DNA of 64,000 nt from Spirodela intermedia. Lineage: Eukaryota; Streptophyta; Magnoliopsida; Alismatales; Araceae. Under the pieces are notes generated by a model. The model was not told where the DNA came from, made no database searches, and saw nothing but the letters and a program-made list of their open reading frames with translations. The stretch covers positions 3,481,501 through 3,545,500 of the forward strand of contig LR746278.1 of assembly GCA_902729315.2 (NCBI GenBank), given 5' to 3'. Positions within the stretch are counted from its first letter, which is position 1, and each line of letters begins with the position of its first letter. The position numbers were made by a program, and so were the translations under genes. This document shows, piece after piece, positions 32,602 through 44,896 of the stretch.

Positions 32602-33010
32602 TGGCAATGTAGTTTGGGGCACCCATAGTGGGTTGCCAAGCCACCAATGTATACTGGGCACATAAGGGTGCACTACACTATAATTCTACCACAAAGGCGC
32701 ATCGCGCGGCAGGCACGATGGGCCGTGGCACATGCGCGGTGTGCGTGGAGGCACTCAGTGGAGTGGATGCGGCATGCAGGGAGCCACGAAGCGACACAAG
32801 TGTGGCGTGTGCGGAGGCATGGGCGGACGTGGACAGGCGCGGCGGCGGCATTGGCGCGGCACAGCATCGACACGGCACGGCACGGCATGCACGGAGTGCA
32901 CAAGTCTCGCGCAACGTCGGCCCATATACTGGGCAGCAATTGCACCCATAAAGAGTTGCTGCGTTTCTTCACGGTCGCAGTTACCTTAGTCACTAGAGTG
33001 GTGAGCACCC
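32602..33010 (+). repeat. LTR-like segment after copy B, CpG-rich
   Basis: Starts TGGCAATGTAGTTTGGGGCA like 28207. It is separated from block B by about 170 bases absent after block A, which end in an A-rich run. It then continues into a GC-rich stretch (32700-32900) with many CG dinucleotides. It may be the 3' LTR of the copia at 28.4-30.3 kb or part of a larger duplication. The several open frames across it on both strands are not genes. Confidence 0.5.
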
Positions 33011-36000
33011 CTCCATAGCTATCCTAGTTGGTAATCAATCACAGCATATTAGCTGAAGATGAAGAAGAAGAGTAAGAAAGTAGGCTAAGGGGAACCTCTT
33101 ATATGGCATGGGATTCTGTCCAGGACCAAGCATTCTGCCAACCGATGCATTTTTACACCCCAACAGATTTGGCAGGTCACCAAGCCCAGTTCATCTTTGG
33201 GCGAAAGAGCCCTCTATTAGTGAGCTATTATGCACTCTGGTAACTGGTGAAAAATGAGATTTTGTGTATGTATAACCTACAAAATTGAAAGTTCCTCAGA
33301 AGAAGCGGATTAGCGATGGATGTGAGTGTAGAAAATTATCTAATGGAAAATAATAGGATATGTCAGGTGTGTGATGTATTAACAAAAAAAAAACATAATT
33401 GGAATGGATTTATTGAAAATAAAGCGAGCATGCTTAAATAAATAGTACCCACTTATGTTCTATGTAAAGTCCATTTTCATTCTTACAACTTGATACAAGG
33501 TCCATTGATTTTTATAGATAAAATGAGTTGACTCCATTGCAAGGTAGAAAAAAATGTAAAACATTATAGTAGTTCATCACCCATTGCACACTACACTCTT
33601 CTACTACTTGTCCTTGGATATAGCAAACCTTCAATCATTACAATACTTTAACTCAAAGGTATCATGCCACCTCTACCTTTCAAATCACAACCTTAAGTTG
33701 GTCAGTGTACACCCATGTCTAGCTTCTATGATCACAAATCTAGGTTGAGTTGAGTGTGTGAAATACTTGTTGGTGGTGGTAGTCTATTACCACCGTGAAT
33801 CTTTCAATGTGTGTAAATAATGATATTTTATTTAGAGTTTCCTATGTGGAGAGCTTACAATTAGCCTCTAACTCATGTGGGAAGTTTCCTAAGGTCATTA
33901 GATCATGTTGTCAATATTTTAAAATTCATGCAACATAAAGAGTATTCAATTATCATTTTACCCTTAAGACCTATTTTTTCAACATCAGAATAGGAATGGA
34001 TCTAGAAACTAACAAAGTTAACCTTTCAGTGATGCCAAGTGACCTAATATTTTTAGTGAAGAAACATAGAACAAAATGTGTATCATAGCTAGGTTAGAAA
34101 GTTCATAGACAAGGAATTCATAATCTTAGTTTAAAGGGTTGGTGTGGGAGTGAAGCTTTTTTGAATCAATCAATCATAAATAGATATAAGAATATTTGAA
34201 ATGTTTTTTGATGTTGGATAGTACACATAAAACGTATAGTAGGATCACACAATGTGTAGACCAATCTACAAATTGGCATATATTTTTCCATAGTTTTTAA
34301 CTCCTATGCTTCAAGTGTTTTTAATACTTCTGAAACATGTTTAGCACTTCAGCTCAAGGGTCAAAACCTTCTAATTGATAGGAATTTCATATAATTTCAC
34401 AAACTGTTGTAGCATATTTATTTTTTGAATCATCTATTGATTGAAATATTTCATGTTATATTTAAACATATAAATTGAAGAAATCATTTATTGCTTACAT
34501 CAAAGTGCTTAAGGAAGGTATTCTGAATTTTTTAATAATTTTAAAGGGAAATATTTCGAAGAGATATAAAAGATCCCAATTAAAATATGAACAAAGGTAC
34601 TTCAAAAATAATTAATGTGCCACTCAAATTTGGTGAATTGAAATAGTGAAAACATGATTATTGAACTTAAGAGAGATATGATGCTGAAGCATGAATTATA
34701 TGATATGAATCTTTTTTAGTACCTCCACAACAGTGGTATGAAGTATAGGTGGTGGTGTATTTATTTGTCAAAGAAACTAACTATGAAAAAAATATTTTCA
34801 AATAATTCAAAGTAGATATATGAAAATAAACCACACTCCATTGTCTATAAACTGAAAAAATATGAAAAATGGACGAACATGGTTCCTTGTATAAAAAGTT
34901 AAAGTTGTACACTATTGTTCTACTAGTTTAATATCATAATATATGCAGAATCCTGCCAAATTTATTTTAAGGCAGCATGCTGATAATCTTATGATATAAA
35001 AGTTTAGTTTTTGACTCAAGAAATACAGGATATTGAGTATTTTATTTTGACTTTAGAGTGTTTTCGTGGATGTTAAAAAAATCCAAATGCAATTGTTTCA
35101 GCTTATGCAAAGCTTTTATTTTTTTGTGGACATAGCAACTGTGATCTTGAGTGTAAGCATTGAAGGCATTCAAAGTATTCAATATGTGTGGATTCAAGGA
35201 TTGTAGACATCATTTTTCTCTTGAGTGCACATATGTCAAGTGGTACAAGAGTAAGGTTTCAAGCCTTACACTAGTTTGAATGTAGATGTCCTTTGATATG
35301 AAGGAGACAATCCTACCAACAATGTCAATTTTGAGGGAATGGATCTATTTAGTTCAACATCAGTGCTAATAGAGATTGTCAAAACATGCAACAAATCTTA
35401 TATCAACTTTTTACGTTAGATGATTGTTGTGCAAATCAAGTGCAGTTAGTAGAAAGTTATTGACACTAGTGATTGTAGATGCCCTAATTATGATTATGAC
35501 CAACAATTTCTAGATAAGTAGCCAGTTTGTGAGGAAATTTTCATGTTGAAATTAGTTTTTATTTGTCCCTAAAAATAGCACAACTACTTTGGATAAGGAG
35601 ACACGAAGAGACTTCCAAATGAAACTTGACCTACTTAGCTTTTAGAGACATCTACATATTGAGATGTTTTTTAGGTTTATTTGATACAAACAATGGATTC
35701 TTCTTGATTTCTCTTTGATTCAGCTACTATAGAAGTTGAATTTTGTCCATAAGCTCATCCCATTCTTCATTCGATACAAATGACAAAAAAAAATCTTCTA
35801 AAAATCCTTCTCTGGACACCACAACATGCTTGTTGTCAAACTACCACCACCAATCAATTTTAACAAGTGATAGTTGTTACAATCGTCATTCATCGACTAT
35901 ATATCATTGTAGGAATCAAACTGATGCATCGTGTCCTACACAAATTCAATCTAATTCAGGTGAAAATTTGATCGATGACCACACTATCCATTCTTTTCAA

Positions 36001-37060
36001 AAACTTGAATTTTTACATGATTTGATTTTTTTTTAATTTATAAAAAATAGATTTAATTATATATCATGCTATGAATAATTTCTCTTTTGAAATCAAATTT
36101 TAATTCAAAGTATTTTGACTTTGACTTTGAGAAGTATGAATCAATGTGTTTTTGGTGACTTGAATTTGGGGGTGTACTTTTGCATATTGATGTTTGATCA
36201 TGTCATAATTCATAATTTAATATTCTAAAATTATTTTCTAAAATTAATTTTAATAATTAAAATTCTAAAATTTTAATCTATCAATTAGAAATCATAAGTA
36301 TAACTAACTAAATTTTTACCTTCCTTGTGTTCAACCTGAAAAACCCCTATAAAATTATATAATTTTAAATTGACTTATTTTCCAGTATTTAAAAATTTTA
36401 AAATTTCTGAATTTTCTTAACAATAATAGAAATATTCAGACAATGACGAAATTGGGTTGTTCAACACTTATGAGAAAAGACTATAATCTGTTCGATTGGA
36501 TCAATGAATTGGGTTTATTAAAGATGAGTTTTTGGGCTTTCAATGCCCAGAAATGTCATCAGCTGGAAACAAGCCTTTTTATTTACTAACTTTAAAGATG
36601 GATGCAAATTTGATGCAAGCAACTACGAAGCCGAGGGACAATGTAGCTAAAAGCAGAAATTGAAGAGCTTATTTCTAAATCGAACAGAAATCGAGTTGTA
36701 ATTCTCGAAGTGGAGTTTGCTTACCCAACTATGGATATTTCTTTAGGATAAATTCACAAATTTCAAGCACCATTTTCTTATCAAGTATGCTGCTTAGTTA
36801 CACCTGCCATGCATTTGCAGCTAAAGAAATGTAGGGTTAAGTCCAGCAATCGTGTTCTCTTGACAGTAAATAAAGAGATTCTACAATTATCTAGGGTTCT
36901 TGTACAGGAAGCAACGTATATCTCATTCCAGCCTTCCATTATTCGTGTTCTATCGATTTTAGTTATTACACGTTTACAAACAAAATGATGACAATAATAA
37001 CAAAATATTAATACTTATGTTATTATATTATCCATCGAGAATCATTCCCCACCACTAGGA
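33011..37060. other. AT-rich intergenic DNA, no gene recognised
   Basis: Four kilobases of AT-rich DNA with only short open frames. The longest, 35743-36036 (97 codons, Ser/His/Asn-rich), matches no family I know. It is probably decayed transposon DNA, but no diagnostic motif could be read. Confidence 0.45.
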
Positions 37061-37953
37061 CGGTGGCCTCTAGGGTTTGGCCATTGCTATTGTCCTCTTC
37101 CGGGAAGATCGAACACGAAGGAAAAGATTCCCAGCGGAGAAGACGAGGAACTGGAACGGGAGGGGTCCAGATGTTGGGAGGAGGGAGGCTAAGGTTCTAG
37201 AAATGCAGTCCACCATTAAAATTGTTGGCGGAAGAGGGCTGAACAGGAGACCCACACTTTCTAACACACAAGAACAACAAGGGAGAACGACGAAGAAGGA
37301 GACTATGGCGCCATAGGTGGGGGAAGAAACCATGGATCCAGCAGAAAGAATCCAAAACCAGCACGAAGGGTCACAAGAAAATGTCAAGAGGGAGAGCACT
37401 GGGAATCATGTAGCACTGGAGGCAAGTGGGTACCGTGCTGTTCGGATTGAAATGAAGGCCCTAAGCTCCACCGCCGACGGGTTTAGGGTCCAGAATTCCG
37501 TGGGATGGTAGATCAACCCGTCAATAGTATCTGGGCGTTGATAAGGTGCTGCGGAAGACAGTCAGGGGTGGAGCAGCTTTGGGTGCTGCGAAGGACAGGC
37601 CTTGGGACATTCTTGACGGCTATGCTTGTCAGGGCCACCCACATGCAGCTTTCTGTGGAGGATGGATGGATGGCTGGATGGCGCTCTCTTCCACTCGGGC
37701 TCCGACATACGCCGAGAAATCATGGAGATACAAGGGATGGCGATTCTGATTTTGGTGATGGCTACGATGAATGGGAAACGCAGGTAGAGTGAAGACTTGG
37801 GCAGATGAGGGCGGTGAGGAAGATGATATCGACGGCATAACAGTAACAGTGCTCGGAAGCCGGGATGTACAGCAGCACAAGAATGACAAAAAATATGGTA
37901 GATAACAAAGGATGAAAAGAGAGAAAAACTTCTGCAGGTGTGCTCCACCGTGT
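37061..37953. other. Downstream flank of SCL23, unassigned open frames
   Basis: GC composition rises here. Two + strand frames (37077-37316 and 37317-37511) abut with one stop codon between them and use charged, protein-like residues, but I recognise no domain. It likely contains the 3' UTR of the minus-strand GRAS gene. Confidence 0.35.
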
Positions 37954-39336
37954 TCACCGCGTTACTGCCGTCGGGTAGGGTTGCCATGCGGAGGCAGTGA
38001 GCAGCGATAGATCCTTCCAACCCAGCTTGAGGCAGCCACCTTCCTCCACTAGGGTGTACCCTTTGCAAGGAAGCATGCCCAGGAGGAGCCCAGCCTGCGC
38101 CGCCGCTGGCCCTCCCGCTAGGTTCATCATACGAAATCCTGCGCGCTCCAGCTTGTCGCTCCACCTTTCTATCTTCACCTCCCCTGTTCGCTTCGGGCCC
38201 CCCACTGCCACAATGTTCCTGATCTCAGTCCCCAACAACTGCCGCTCCACCTGAAACCGTTCCTCCTCCCCCGAGGCCGCCGCCGCCGCCGCGGCTTCCC
38301 CCAGGGCGTCGAACATCGCCGAGTAGTAGTGCAGTGCCTCCACGAATCGCTGCAGGAACCCGCCAGAGTGCGTCAGGTCCTGTTCAACTATCACCACCAG
38401 CTTCGGTCGGAGCGCCTGGAGCAGCCGTACAGCGCCGAGGTCCGAACCTGTCACGTCGTATAGGCAGTGGTGCATCCAGTTCACCACCGTCACCTCGCGC
38501 CGGGAGTCGGGGGGCTGCCAGTGGAACACCGAGGGGTCGGTGATGTGACCGATCTTGACCTCCAAGGGGTGGAACTCGAAGGCAAGCCCTAGGGCGGCGG
38601 CGAAGTCGGAGAGCCGCCGGCCGGTGGCATCGAGGAGCTCGAGGGAGGAACCGACCCCGGTGATGCGGATGGACCGGATCTTGTGGCCGTGGCGAGAAGC
38701 GAGGATATGGAAGAGGCCAGGCCACTGAAGGCCCTGCATAATGTCGAGGTCTATGACGTGCACGCTCTCCTCTCCCTCCAGCGCCTGGAAGATGGCCTGG
38801 TTCGCCGTGAAGTGGGCGAACTTGACGAACGGCGATATCGCATTGAAGACCTGGAACGCCTGCGCGATCTTCTGGTTTTGAACTACCATTAGCTTCCGGC
38901 AGAAGGGAAGAGACGCGGTGGACGACGCAGCGGAGAGCGATGAGTAGACGCCGATGTGAGAGCTCACAATCCGCGCATGGATTGCCTCCGCGAAGTAAGC
39001 CGCCACCCGCTCCGGCGAAGATCCGTAGGGGGACGACAGCTCTGATATCTCTGGGAGAAGCATCTGAGCCTCCGCCAGACGATCCATTGCCACTGCCTCC
39101 GCGCATCGCAGCAGGAGTCCCAACAACCTCAGTCCCACAGACTCCCCCCCGTCCCTCACTTCCCTCGCCTCTTCCGCCGCCCCCAGCTCCGATCCTTCGG
39201 CTTTCGCCGCAACCTCCGATTGCCGATTGGGTCTCTTGGGGGAGCGGCGGTCCCCATCGTCCTCACCAGCAGCAGCGGAGCTGGAAGGCGAGGTGGAGGA
39301 GCCGGCACCCGCATGGTCGTAGCGCTTGACCTTCAT
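37954..39336 (-). CDS. SCL23: GRAS transcription regulator, SCARECROW-like 23
   Basis: Intronless, 460 aa, minus strand. After a short, charged, disordered N-terminus (1-62) the GRAS domain has all five parts. LHR I starts [17 protein letters not shown] (66-82); the VHIID motif reads [16 protein letters not shown] (192-207); LHR II follows; PFYRE is near [16 protein letters not shown] (330-345); and SAW ends in LTASAWQP (446-453). The short N-terminus and the [22 protein letters not shown] block (168-189) place it with SCL23 rather than SCARECROW, which has a long N-terminus. SCL23 acts with SCR and SHORT-ROOT in endodermis and bundle-sheath identity. An Ala run (348-354) comes from a GCC/GCG repeat. 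The ATG at 39336 is the first in frame, with a GA-rich leader upstream. Family certain, SCL23 identity likely. Confidence 0.93.
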   Translation of the reverse strand: MKVKRYDHAGAGSSTSPSSSAAAGEDDGDRRSPKRPNRQSEVAAKAEGSELGAAEEAREVRDGGESVGLRLLGLLLRCAEAVAMDRLAEAQMLLPEISELSSPYGSSPERVAAYFAEAIHARIVSSHIGVYSSLSAASSTASLPFCRKLMVVQNQKIAQAFQVFNAISPFVKFAHFTANQAIFQALEGEESVHVIDLDIMQGLQWPGLFHILASRHGHKIRSIRITGVGSSLELLDATGRRLSDFAAALGLAFEFHPLEVKIGHITDPSVFHWQPPDSRREVTVVNWMHHCLYDVTGSDLGAVRLLQALRPKLVVIVEQDLTHSGGFLQRFVEALHYYSAMFDALGEAAAAAAASGEEERFQVERQLLGTEIRNIVAVGGPKRTGEVKIERWSDKLERAGFRMMNLAGGPAAAQAGLLLGMLPCKGYTLVEEGGCLKLGWKDLSLLTASAWQPYPTAVTR

Positions 39337-40480
39337 GCCGCCGGTTGCTGACGAAGGCGTAGCAGAGGCGGTGGAGTAGACAGTTGTACTGGATACTCCA
39401 CAGTATGGTCGGGCAGCGGCTGCCGGAGAAAGATTGCCGGAGAAAGCAGCAGCAAGAACCGAGACAAGGGAAGAAGATTACTTATCGGCAGAGCGGGGAA
39501 TTCAAGGGAAGAACTCCCCGAAAGCCCGGTGGAAATTCCGGGAACATTCTGATCGAATTCCCCTGGAAGGCCATAGCCGGGGAGAGGGGGAGAGAGAGGG
39601 CAGAGATCGGGGATAAGAGGAGGAAGGAGGGAACGGAGGCACAGTTGACGGCGTCAGTAACGGACCGCTGTTCCCGGTCTGCCGCCGTTAGGTTTGGAGT
39701 TTCATCGGACGCGTGCCATTTTGTCCGAAGCTAATCTTACGGCTACCTGTTCCCGAACGAGGAGGTCAAGAGCCATCTAGCCGTCCGTTTTTCCGTTAGG
39801 GGCCGAGCGAGGCACCTGAGGGGCGGTGGTCGTAAGTTGATGGCGACCTCCTCTGGAAAGGGGGAGGTCCAGCGCCTGTGTCATCATTATTTCAATCACG
39901 GTCTAAGGAGACGGTGGCCAAACCGCGAGTCCCGTCACCACGTCCGGCGGGATTTACGCCGGTAGAAACGTAAAATGTTAAAAGAGGGGGGTATTTTAAC
40001 AAAAGAAATGACGCCTTTTAATCGAGGTCGGTAAACTTTTTTGAATTTGTCAGGAGTCCCTATAAAATTATTTTCAACGTAGAAAGTCCCCAAAAGCTGT
40101 GACGGTAGAAAGAAGAGTGCGGGATTTATAAGCTATTTTATTGTTTATAAAGGCTGTTCTCCTCCACCCCCTGACATCGCCCTGAGATTTTTCTTTCTTC
40201 CAAGGGTCCCCTCAGTTGGATTTTTTCACTGGTCCCCCCTAATTGTCCACCAACGTGGGCCCCACTGTCTATTGTCTGGATTATATTTCAATTTTACTAT
40301 TCAACCACTGTAAAAATTTATAATTAAATTAATACCCATCTAATTTGCCCTTTTTTAGAAATGGCTCCCTATGAACAAACCCCCTCGGTAGCATATTTCC
40401 GATAACTGGTTTATTTGACAAGAATGAAAGGGACAATTTAATAATATAATTGGGGGGAGGGCCGATTTGTTTGAGCCCAC
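39337..40480. promoter_or_regulatory. Region between the divergent SCL23 and OTU genes
   Basis: Intergenic DNA between the GRAS gene (-) and the probable OTU transcript start (+). The 400 bases next to SCL23 are GC/GA-rich and likely include its leader; the middle is AT-rich. No coding sequence was supported. Confidence 0.45.
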
Positions 40481-40491
40481 GCGTATCGCCG

Positions 40492-40530
40492 CACGTGATG
40501 TTTCCCACGTGTGGAGGATATTCCCACGTG
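40492..40530. promoter_or_regulatory. Triple G-box cluster
   Basis: Three CACGTG cores occur within 39 bases at 40492-40497, 40506-40511 and 40525-40530, two of them in the ABRE-like context CCCACGTGTGG and CCCACGTGCGG. Such clusters bind bZIP (ABF/GBF) and bHLH (PIF/MYC) factors. They lie just upstream of the likely first exon of the OTU gene and about 1.15 kb upstream of SCL23. Confidence 0.75.
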
Positions 40531-43254
40531 CGGCGACGCGAGGTTCCTCTTGGGAACTGAAATAACCGTCTACAAGACGATGCACCGGCTCGCGCGTACG
40601 CACACTCGCAATCCCCGTCGTGGTTCACCTGCCGCCATCGCTCTCCTCGGGGGGGCTTCGTGTGCAGCTCAGAGGAGCCGATCGTTCTGTGCAGGTGAAG
40701 TTCCCGCTGCTGAAGTCGTTGCCCTCTTCACCTGGTCTCCATTTCGACTCCAATTTTTGCTCACGGCGAGGTTTGCCTGATGGTATCCAAGTAATTGTGC
40801 CCCTTTGGATTTATTTTTATTTTTATTTTTTTCTTTGATCCCGGTATTTTCTCCCTTTGGCCAGTTTCATTCGTTTCAATGATTGAACGAATTTTCTTTT
40901 CGGGGATTTTGTTATTTCATCCAAGTTCTTTGCCTTATGGTGGGGAATGAGATGCGCGTTTGAGACAAGGGTATGAAATCGTACTTTATTCTATTTTTTG
41001 TGATCACCATCATTATCATCATCTCCGATTCTTCTTAGGAGGTCTGAGTTGGAGTGTGTATTTTCTCCGCTACCGAAGGGTAGTTGACTTTAGAAGGTGT
41101 ACGTTTAGTTGAGCTCATTTAGAGGTTCCCATGAAATCTGTTCATTATTCGGCATTTTTAATTGTGTTTTCATCTAGACAATTTCTGCTTATGATATCAC
41201 CTCATTTTTATTTCGCCTCATTTTGTTGAAAGTGAGATAAGAAAAGAGGAGGATTGAATTATGACTGGCAAATGCGTCCATCCCCCAGAATATACTTCCA
41301 GCTGGAAGGAAGAAACATCCTATGGCACGTAAAGAGACCGTAAGGATGGGGAAGGAGGAGAAGTTCCTACCTACCTGTATAACAGGGTTAATACGGACCA
41401 TAAAATGGTGAAAGAGAATATCTCTTTCAGTTTATGTTCAGTTACTCTTTTTCTTACGAGATGCTAAAATGGATTTACCAACACTAATATGTAGCGAAAA
41501 CTATTTTTTTGCAACTCATACTATTTCTTGCGTCATTTAGACAAATGTATTTATATAAATTTCCTAAGACACTGTTATTAAATTCATGATGACTTTGCGT
41601 GACATGTGTGAATCGAACTGACATTCACATTTTCAATCCCAGCCATGTACCAGGATTAGCCTAGGCATATGGTTTAATGTCTGACTAGCATGTTTTACTT
41701 TAATAGGGTTACTAAAATAGACGACTTATGTGATTTGGAGTCAGTTAGTCCTCAGTATTGTGAGTTTCCATTGAGCCAGTACGACTAATACAGTTTTTCT
41801 CACTGTCTGAATTTTTATATAAACAATGAGTCAGCCAGCCATATCTGCACGAACTTGATTTTAAGTTATAAACGAAGAATTTCTGTGAGGACGCATGTCT
41901 AGAAAATTAAGTTTACAGTTTTTCAGGAACTTCACAATTAGAGGAAACATCCCTTTTCAGACGGGGAGAATGTACCGTGATTTAAGACTGTGTTGAGGCG
42001 CATAGAAGCTATGCTTTCTGTAGACTTCTTCCTGAAAGTGTCTGTTATATTTATTCTAACCTGTTTGAGTTGTACTTATAATTTGAACGTATTTCTGTGT
42101 CTGCCCCTATATCAAAAGCTAGCGGTTAGAAGTCAATCATAGGACGAAAAAAAATTAAGGTGCATGGAGTAAACTTAAAAAAAATTAAAGTTTCAGAAAG
42201 ATTTTAATTGAACTGTATACATTCACTGTGAAATACATGTCGATGCTGGATGTTTACAAATATTACACTAACATTTATTATTAGCATAAAGGGATATAGT
42301 GACAGACATTCCATTTCCAAGATACTGACGTGGGTTTCTGTTTATCTGAAGATAGCATATTCTATCGTTCAACATGTTAACTCCGAATTGGTTGTTATGG
42401 GTTTGCTTGTTCGATTTGGACGGGCCTGAAGATGGGAGTTTAATGTTGCTCAGTTTGGGGAATATTTCTTGCAAACCGTTCTTTTTTAGATGCGAATAAC
42501 AGTTGCGTCAAGAGCTCCAATGAAGGCGATCTAGGGTGACTTTATATGGGGATGTTTGAGAATTTTTGTGCGTACTTTTTTTCGTTCCTCTTTTTTTGGA
42601 GTTTGAGGATGATTGTATCATTGTGCCCTGATCTTGGAATCCTAAGGAAGAACGGAATCATGAATGGCTTTATATGGGGATGAGAGAGGCGTCGTTATGT
42701 CAACAAGTCATATTTCCTCTTTGATTCTCTGTGCTGTTGACTTTAAGGATTATTTGCTTGTTATGTCCTGATTTTTTAATCTTTATGGAATTCCTGCCCT
42801 TATCTTGTTCTCTTGCGTGTAATGGCTAGGTTGATTTTTAAGATCCGTTGGAGTATGTATCAACTATTTTATTCGATTAGACAAAAGAACCCTCCGTATC
42901 ACTTCAACAAGTCAGGTGAATCATTAGCTGCAATGATATTGTTAATTTCATCATTTTCTTCTTCGTTTTTGCATATGTTTTGGCCTAAACCCTTCAGTCA
43001 GGGAAATTCTAATGCTGTAGTACACATGAGGATTTGGTATATTTTTAACTTTTGGTGGAACGAGGCAGAAATGACAGATAATCGCTAAGCTCTTGCACTA
43101 TGCATGACCTGACCTGATTGGTTGAATGATCCAAAAATTTGATTCGATTCTCTGTCTTAGCTCTTTGTCCGTTTCAAAGTGGTCTTTGTGATTTTTAAAT
43201 TATTAATAAACTTCATTTTTACTTAAATGTAAATAGTTTAAGAATAATTATGAA

Positions 43255-43315
43255 GGTGCATCAGTTGTGAAAATGTTATCACATTTTTTATATTATTTTC
43301 CACAACTGATGTGCC
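43255..43315. repeat. Short perfect-stem hairpin (about 61 bases)
   Basis: GTGCATCAGTTGTG and CACAACTGATGTGC face each other across an AT-rich loop, giving a stem of about 18 pairs with one mismatch. It looks like a small MITE or a hairpin-forming sequence in the OTU leader intron. Confidence 0.6.
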
Positions 43316-43744
43316 AAAGTAGTTTCACAATATTGGCTTCTTACATTCTTTCGATTACAGGAATAAACCATACAGCTACAGACTGTGTAAATGGAGATGA
43401 AAGCTTGTTTAGTAATACTGATACATATGTAACGAACTATCTTTTTCTTTTATTGAAAAAATAAGTTGCATGCCTTGTGGATTTTATGCCGATTGGTAAT
43501 GACTTTAGAATGGTATAATATGGCTTTCTGGTTTCCTTGTGATGTCCAGGAGTAGAACATAAGGGTAATGGCGCCTGCTGACACAATCTAGATTAATACC
43601 GGGCTGGCCAACCCTAGCTCTCCAAACCTTCACTGGCAACCCATCTGAACGTCCAGAAGCATGTTAGCTCGACGAATTCCAAGCCTTAATGGGGGAAGGG
43701 TGGGTGTGGTTGGTTTTCTACCTCATTTGGTTATCCATGGCCAA

Positions 43745-44415
43745 GCTCAAGTTGACTAGAATCCCTGGAAGCGTGAGACTGGACTGCTGGCACTAGTTGA
43801 TCCAGTACCTCATTTGTCTAATAATTAAATGCATCTTAAAAACGTCAAAGATTAATTTTACCACTTTTAAATTATTTCTCGCTTTTAGTCCTTTTGCATT
43901 TGTTTGACGTGCCTGAATCCTATTTTCAGATGAGATCATAACTGAACCACCTGTTTAGAGGCTTCTGAACAGAAACTTGGCCTATTTACAGGCCTCACGT
44001 TGTAGCCCCTGGGACATTACTGAGTATTACAAAATTTTCCTTTTTTGAGATTCTCTCTCTTTGCTGGTAGATTGTGTCGCCTTCCTTGATGACTCAGGAT
44101 CAAGAGGGTTCCCTTGAATCCAAAAGGGAGGCGTCATAATCCACCAACAAGGGGATAGAATATTGAAAGTGGATAATTTCTTGGTCCCCTTAAATAGGCC
44201 GAGTTTCTGTTACGGTGCCCCTCAAAAGGTGATTTAGTTATGTTGACGCCTTAAAATAGAAGTAAGACGCATTTAAAAAAAATTTAAAGGACTAAAAGTG
44301 AAGAAAAATTACAAGTGAAATAGTTAATCCATGACACATCTAAGACGAGATGAGGTACTGGGCCAACTAGTCCCAGCAGTCTCTTCATGCGTCTTGGGCT
44401 TCTAGTCAACTTCAG
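43745..44415. repeat. Inverted repeat (foldback element) in the OTU leader intron
   Basis: The left arm at about 43750-43905 (GTTGACTAGAA, GGCACTAGTTGATCCAGTACC, CTTTTAGTCCTTT) is the reverse complement of the right arm at about 44280-44415. The arms are about 140-160 bases and visibly diverged; the spacer is about 370 bases. This is the layout of a foldback or MITE-like element. Confidence 0.65.
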
Positions 44416-44896
44416 TTGCGTACTGAAGTAGGGGCTTTCAATTCGTTCCAGATTTGTTGATCCCAAACAACATTATATCACTCCATTAACTTCTGAGCAA
44501 TATGAGACGTAAGGAAATATTTTTAGTTATAGTTTAGTTCACCTATTAAGTCATTGAACCGTTAATAGGATTTATAGTTTTTATCATGGACATTATGATA
44601 TCTGTTAAAAAATATATATATAAGCATTAGCTTCTGATCCAAGGAAATCACAAAAAACATTGATGAGCATCTGAGTTTTTGTTAATCAGAGAAGGTCATG
44701 TTTGAATATCTTCAATGAGAGGCTATTCTATAATGGAGGAAAAACTGGAATATATTTTCACCATATCTCTGTTGAGTGAGTTATTGAAGAGTCTTCCTAT
44801 ACATTACACAGTACACCTGTTGTATATATTTTCTCATCCCTTTTTCCATTTTTATGATTTCCAGTGATTCTGGTGTAACGCATTCCATAAGCTATA

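Larger units (their letters stand above)
40555..44864 (+). other. Probable 5' UTR exon and long leader intron of the OTU gene
   Basis: The first coding exon is preceded by a clear acceptor (TTTTATGATTTCCAG ending at 44864), so at least one upstream non-coding exon exists. The GC-rich stretch at about 40560-40790, ending near a possible donor GATG|GTATCC at 40781, is the best candidate. The 4 kb between has no supported gene; a possible extra exon near 43362 cannot be confirmed. Confidence 0.45.

Noticed and set aside
32628-33018. Five overlapping open frames on both strands
   Set aside because: They come from the GC-rich LTR-like segment; they share no similarity with proteins and overlap each other on both strands.
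37562-39329. Other open frames of up to 240 codons overlapping SCL23
   Set aside because: Shadows of the GC-rich GRAS reading frame on either strand.
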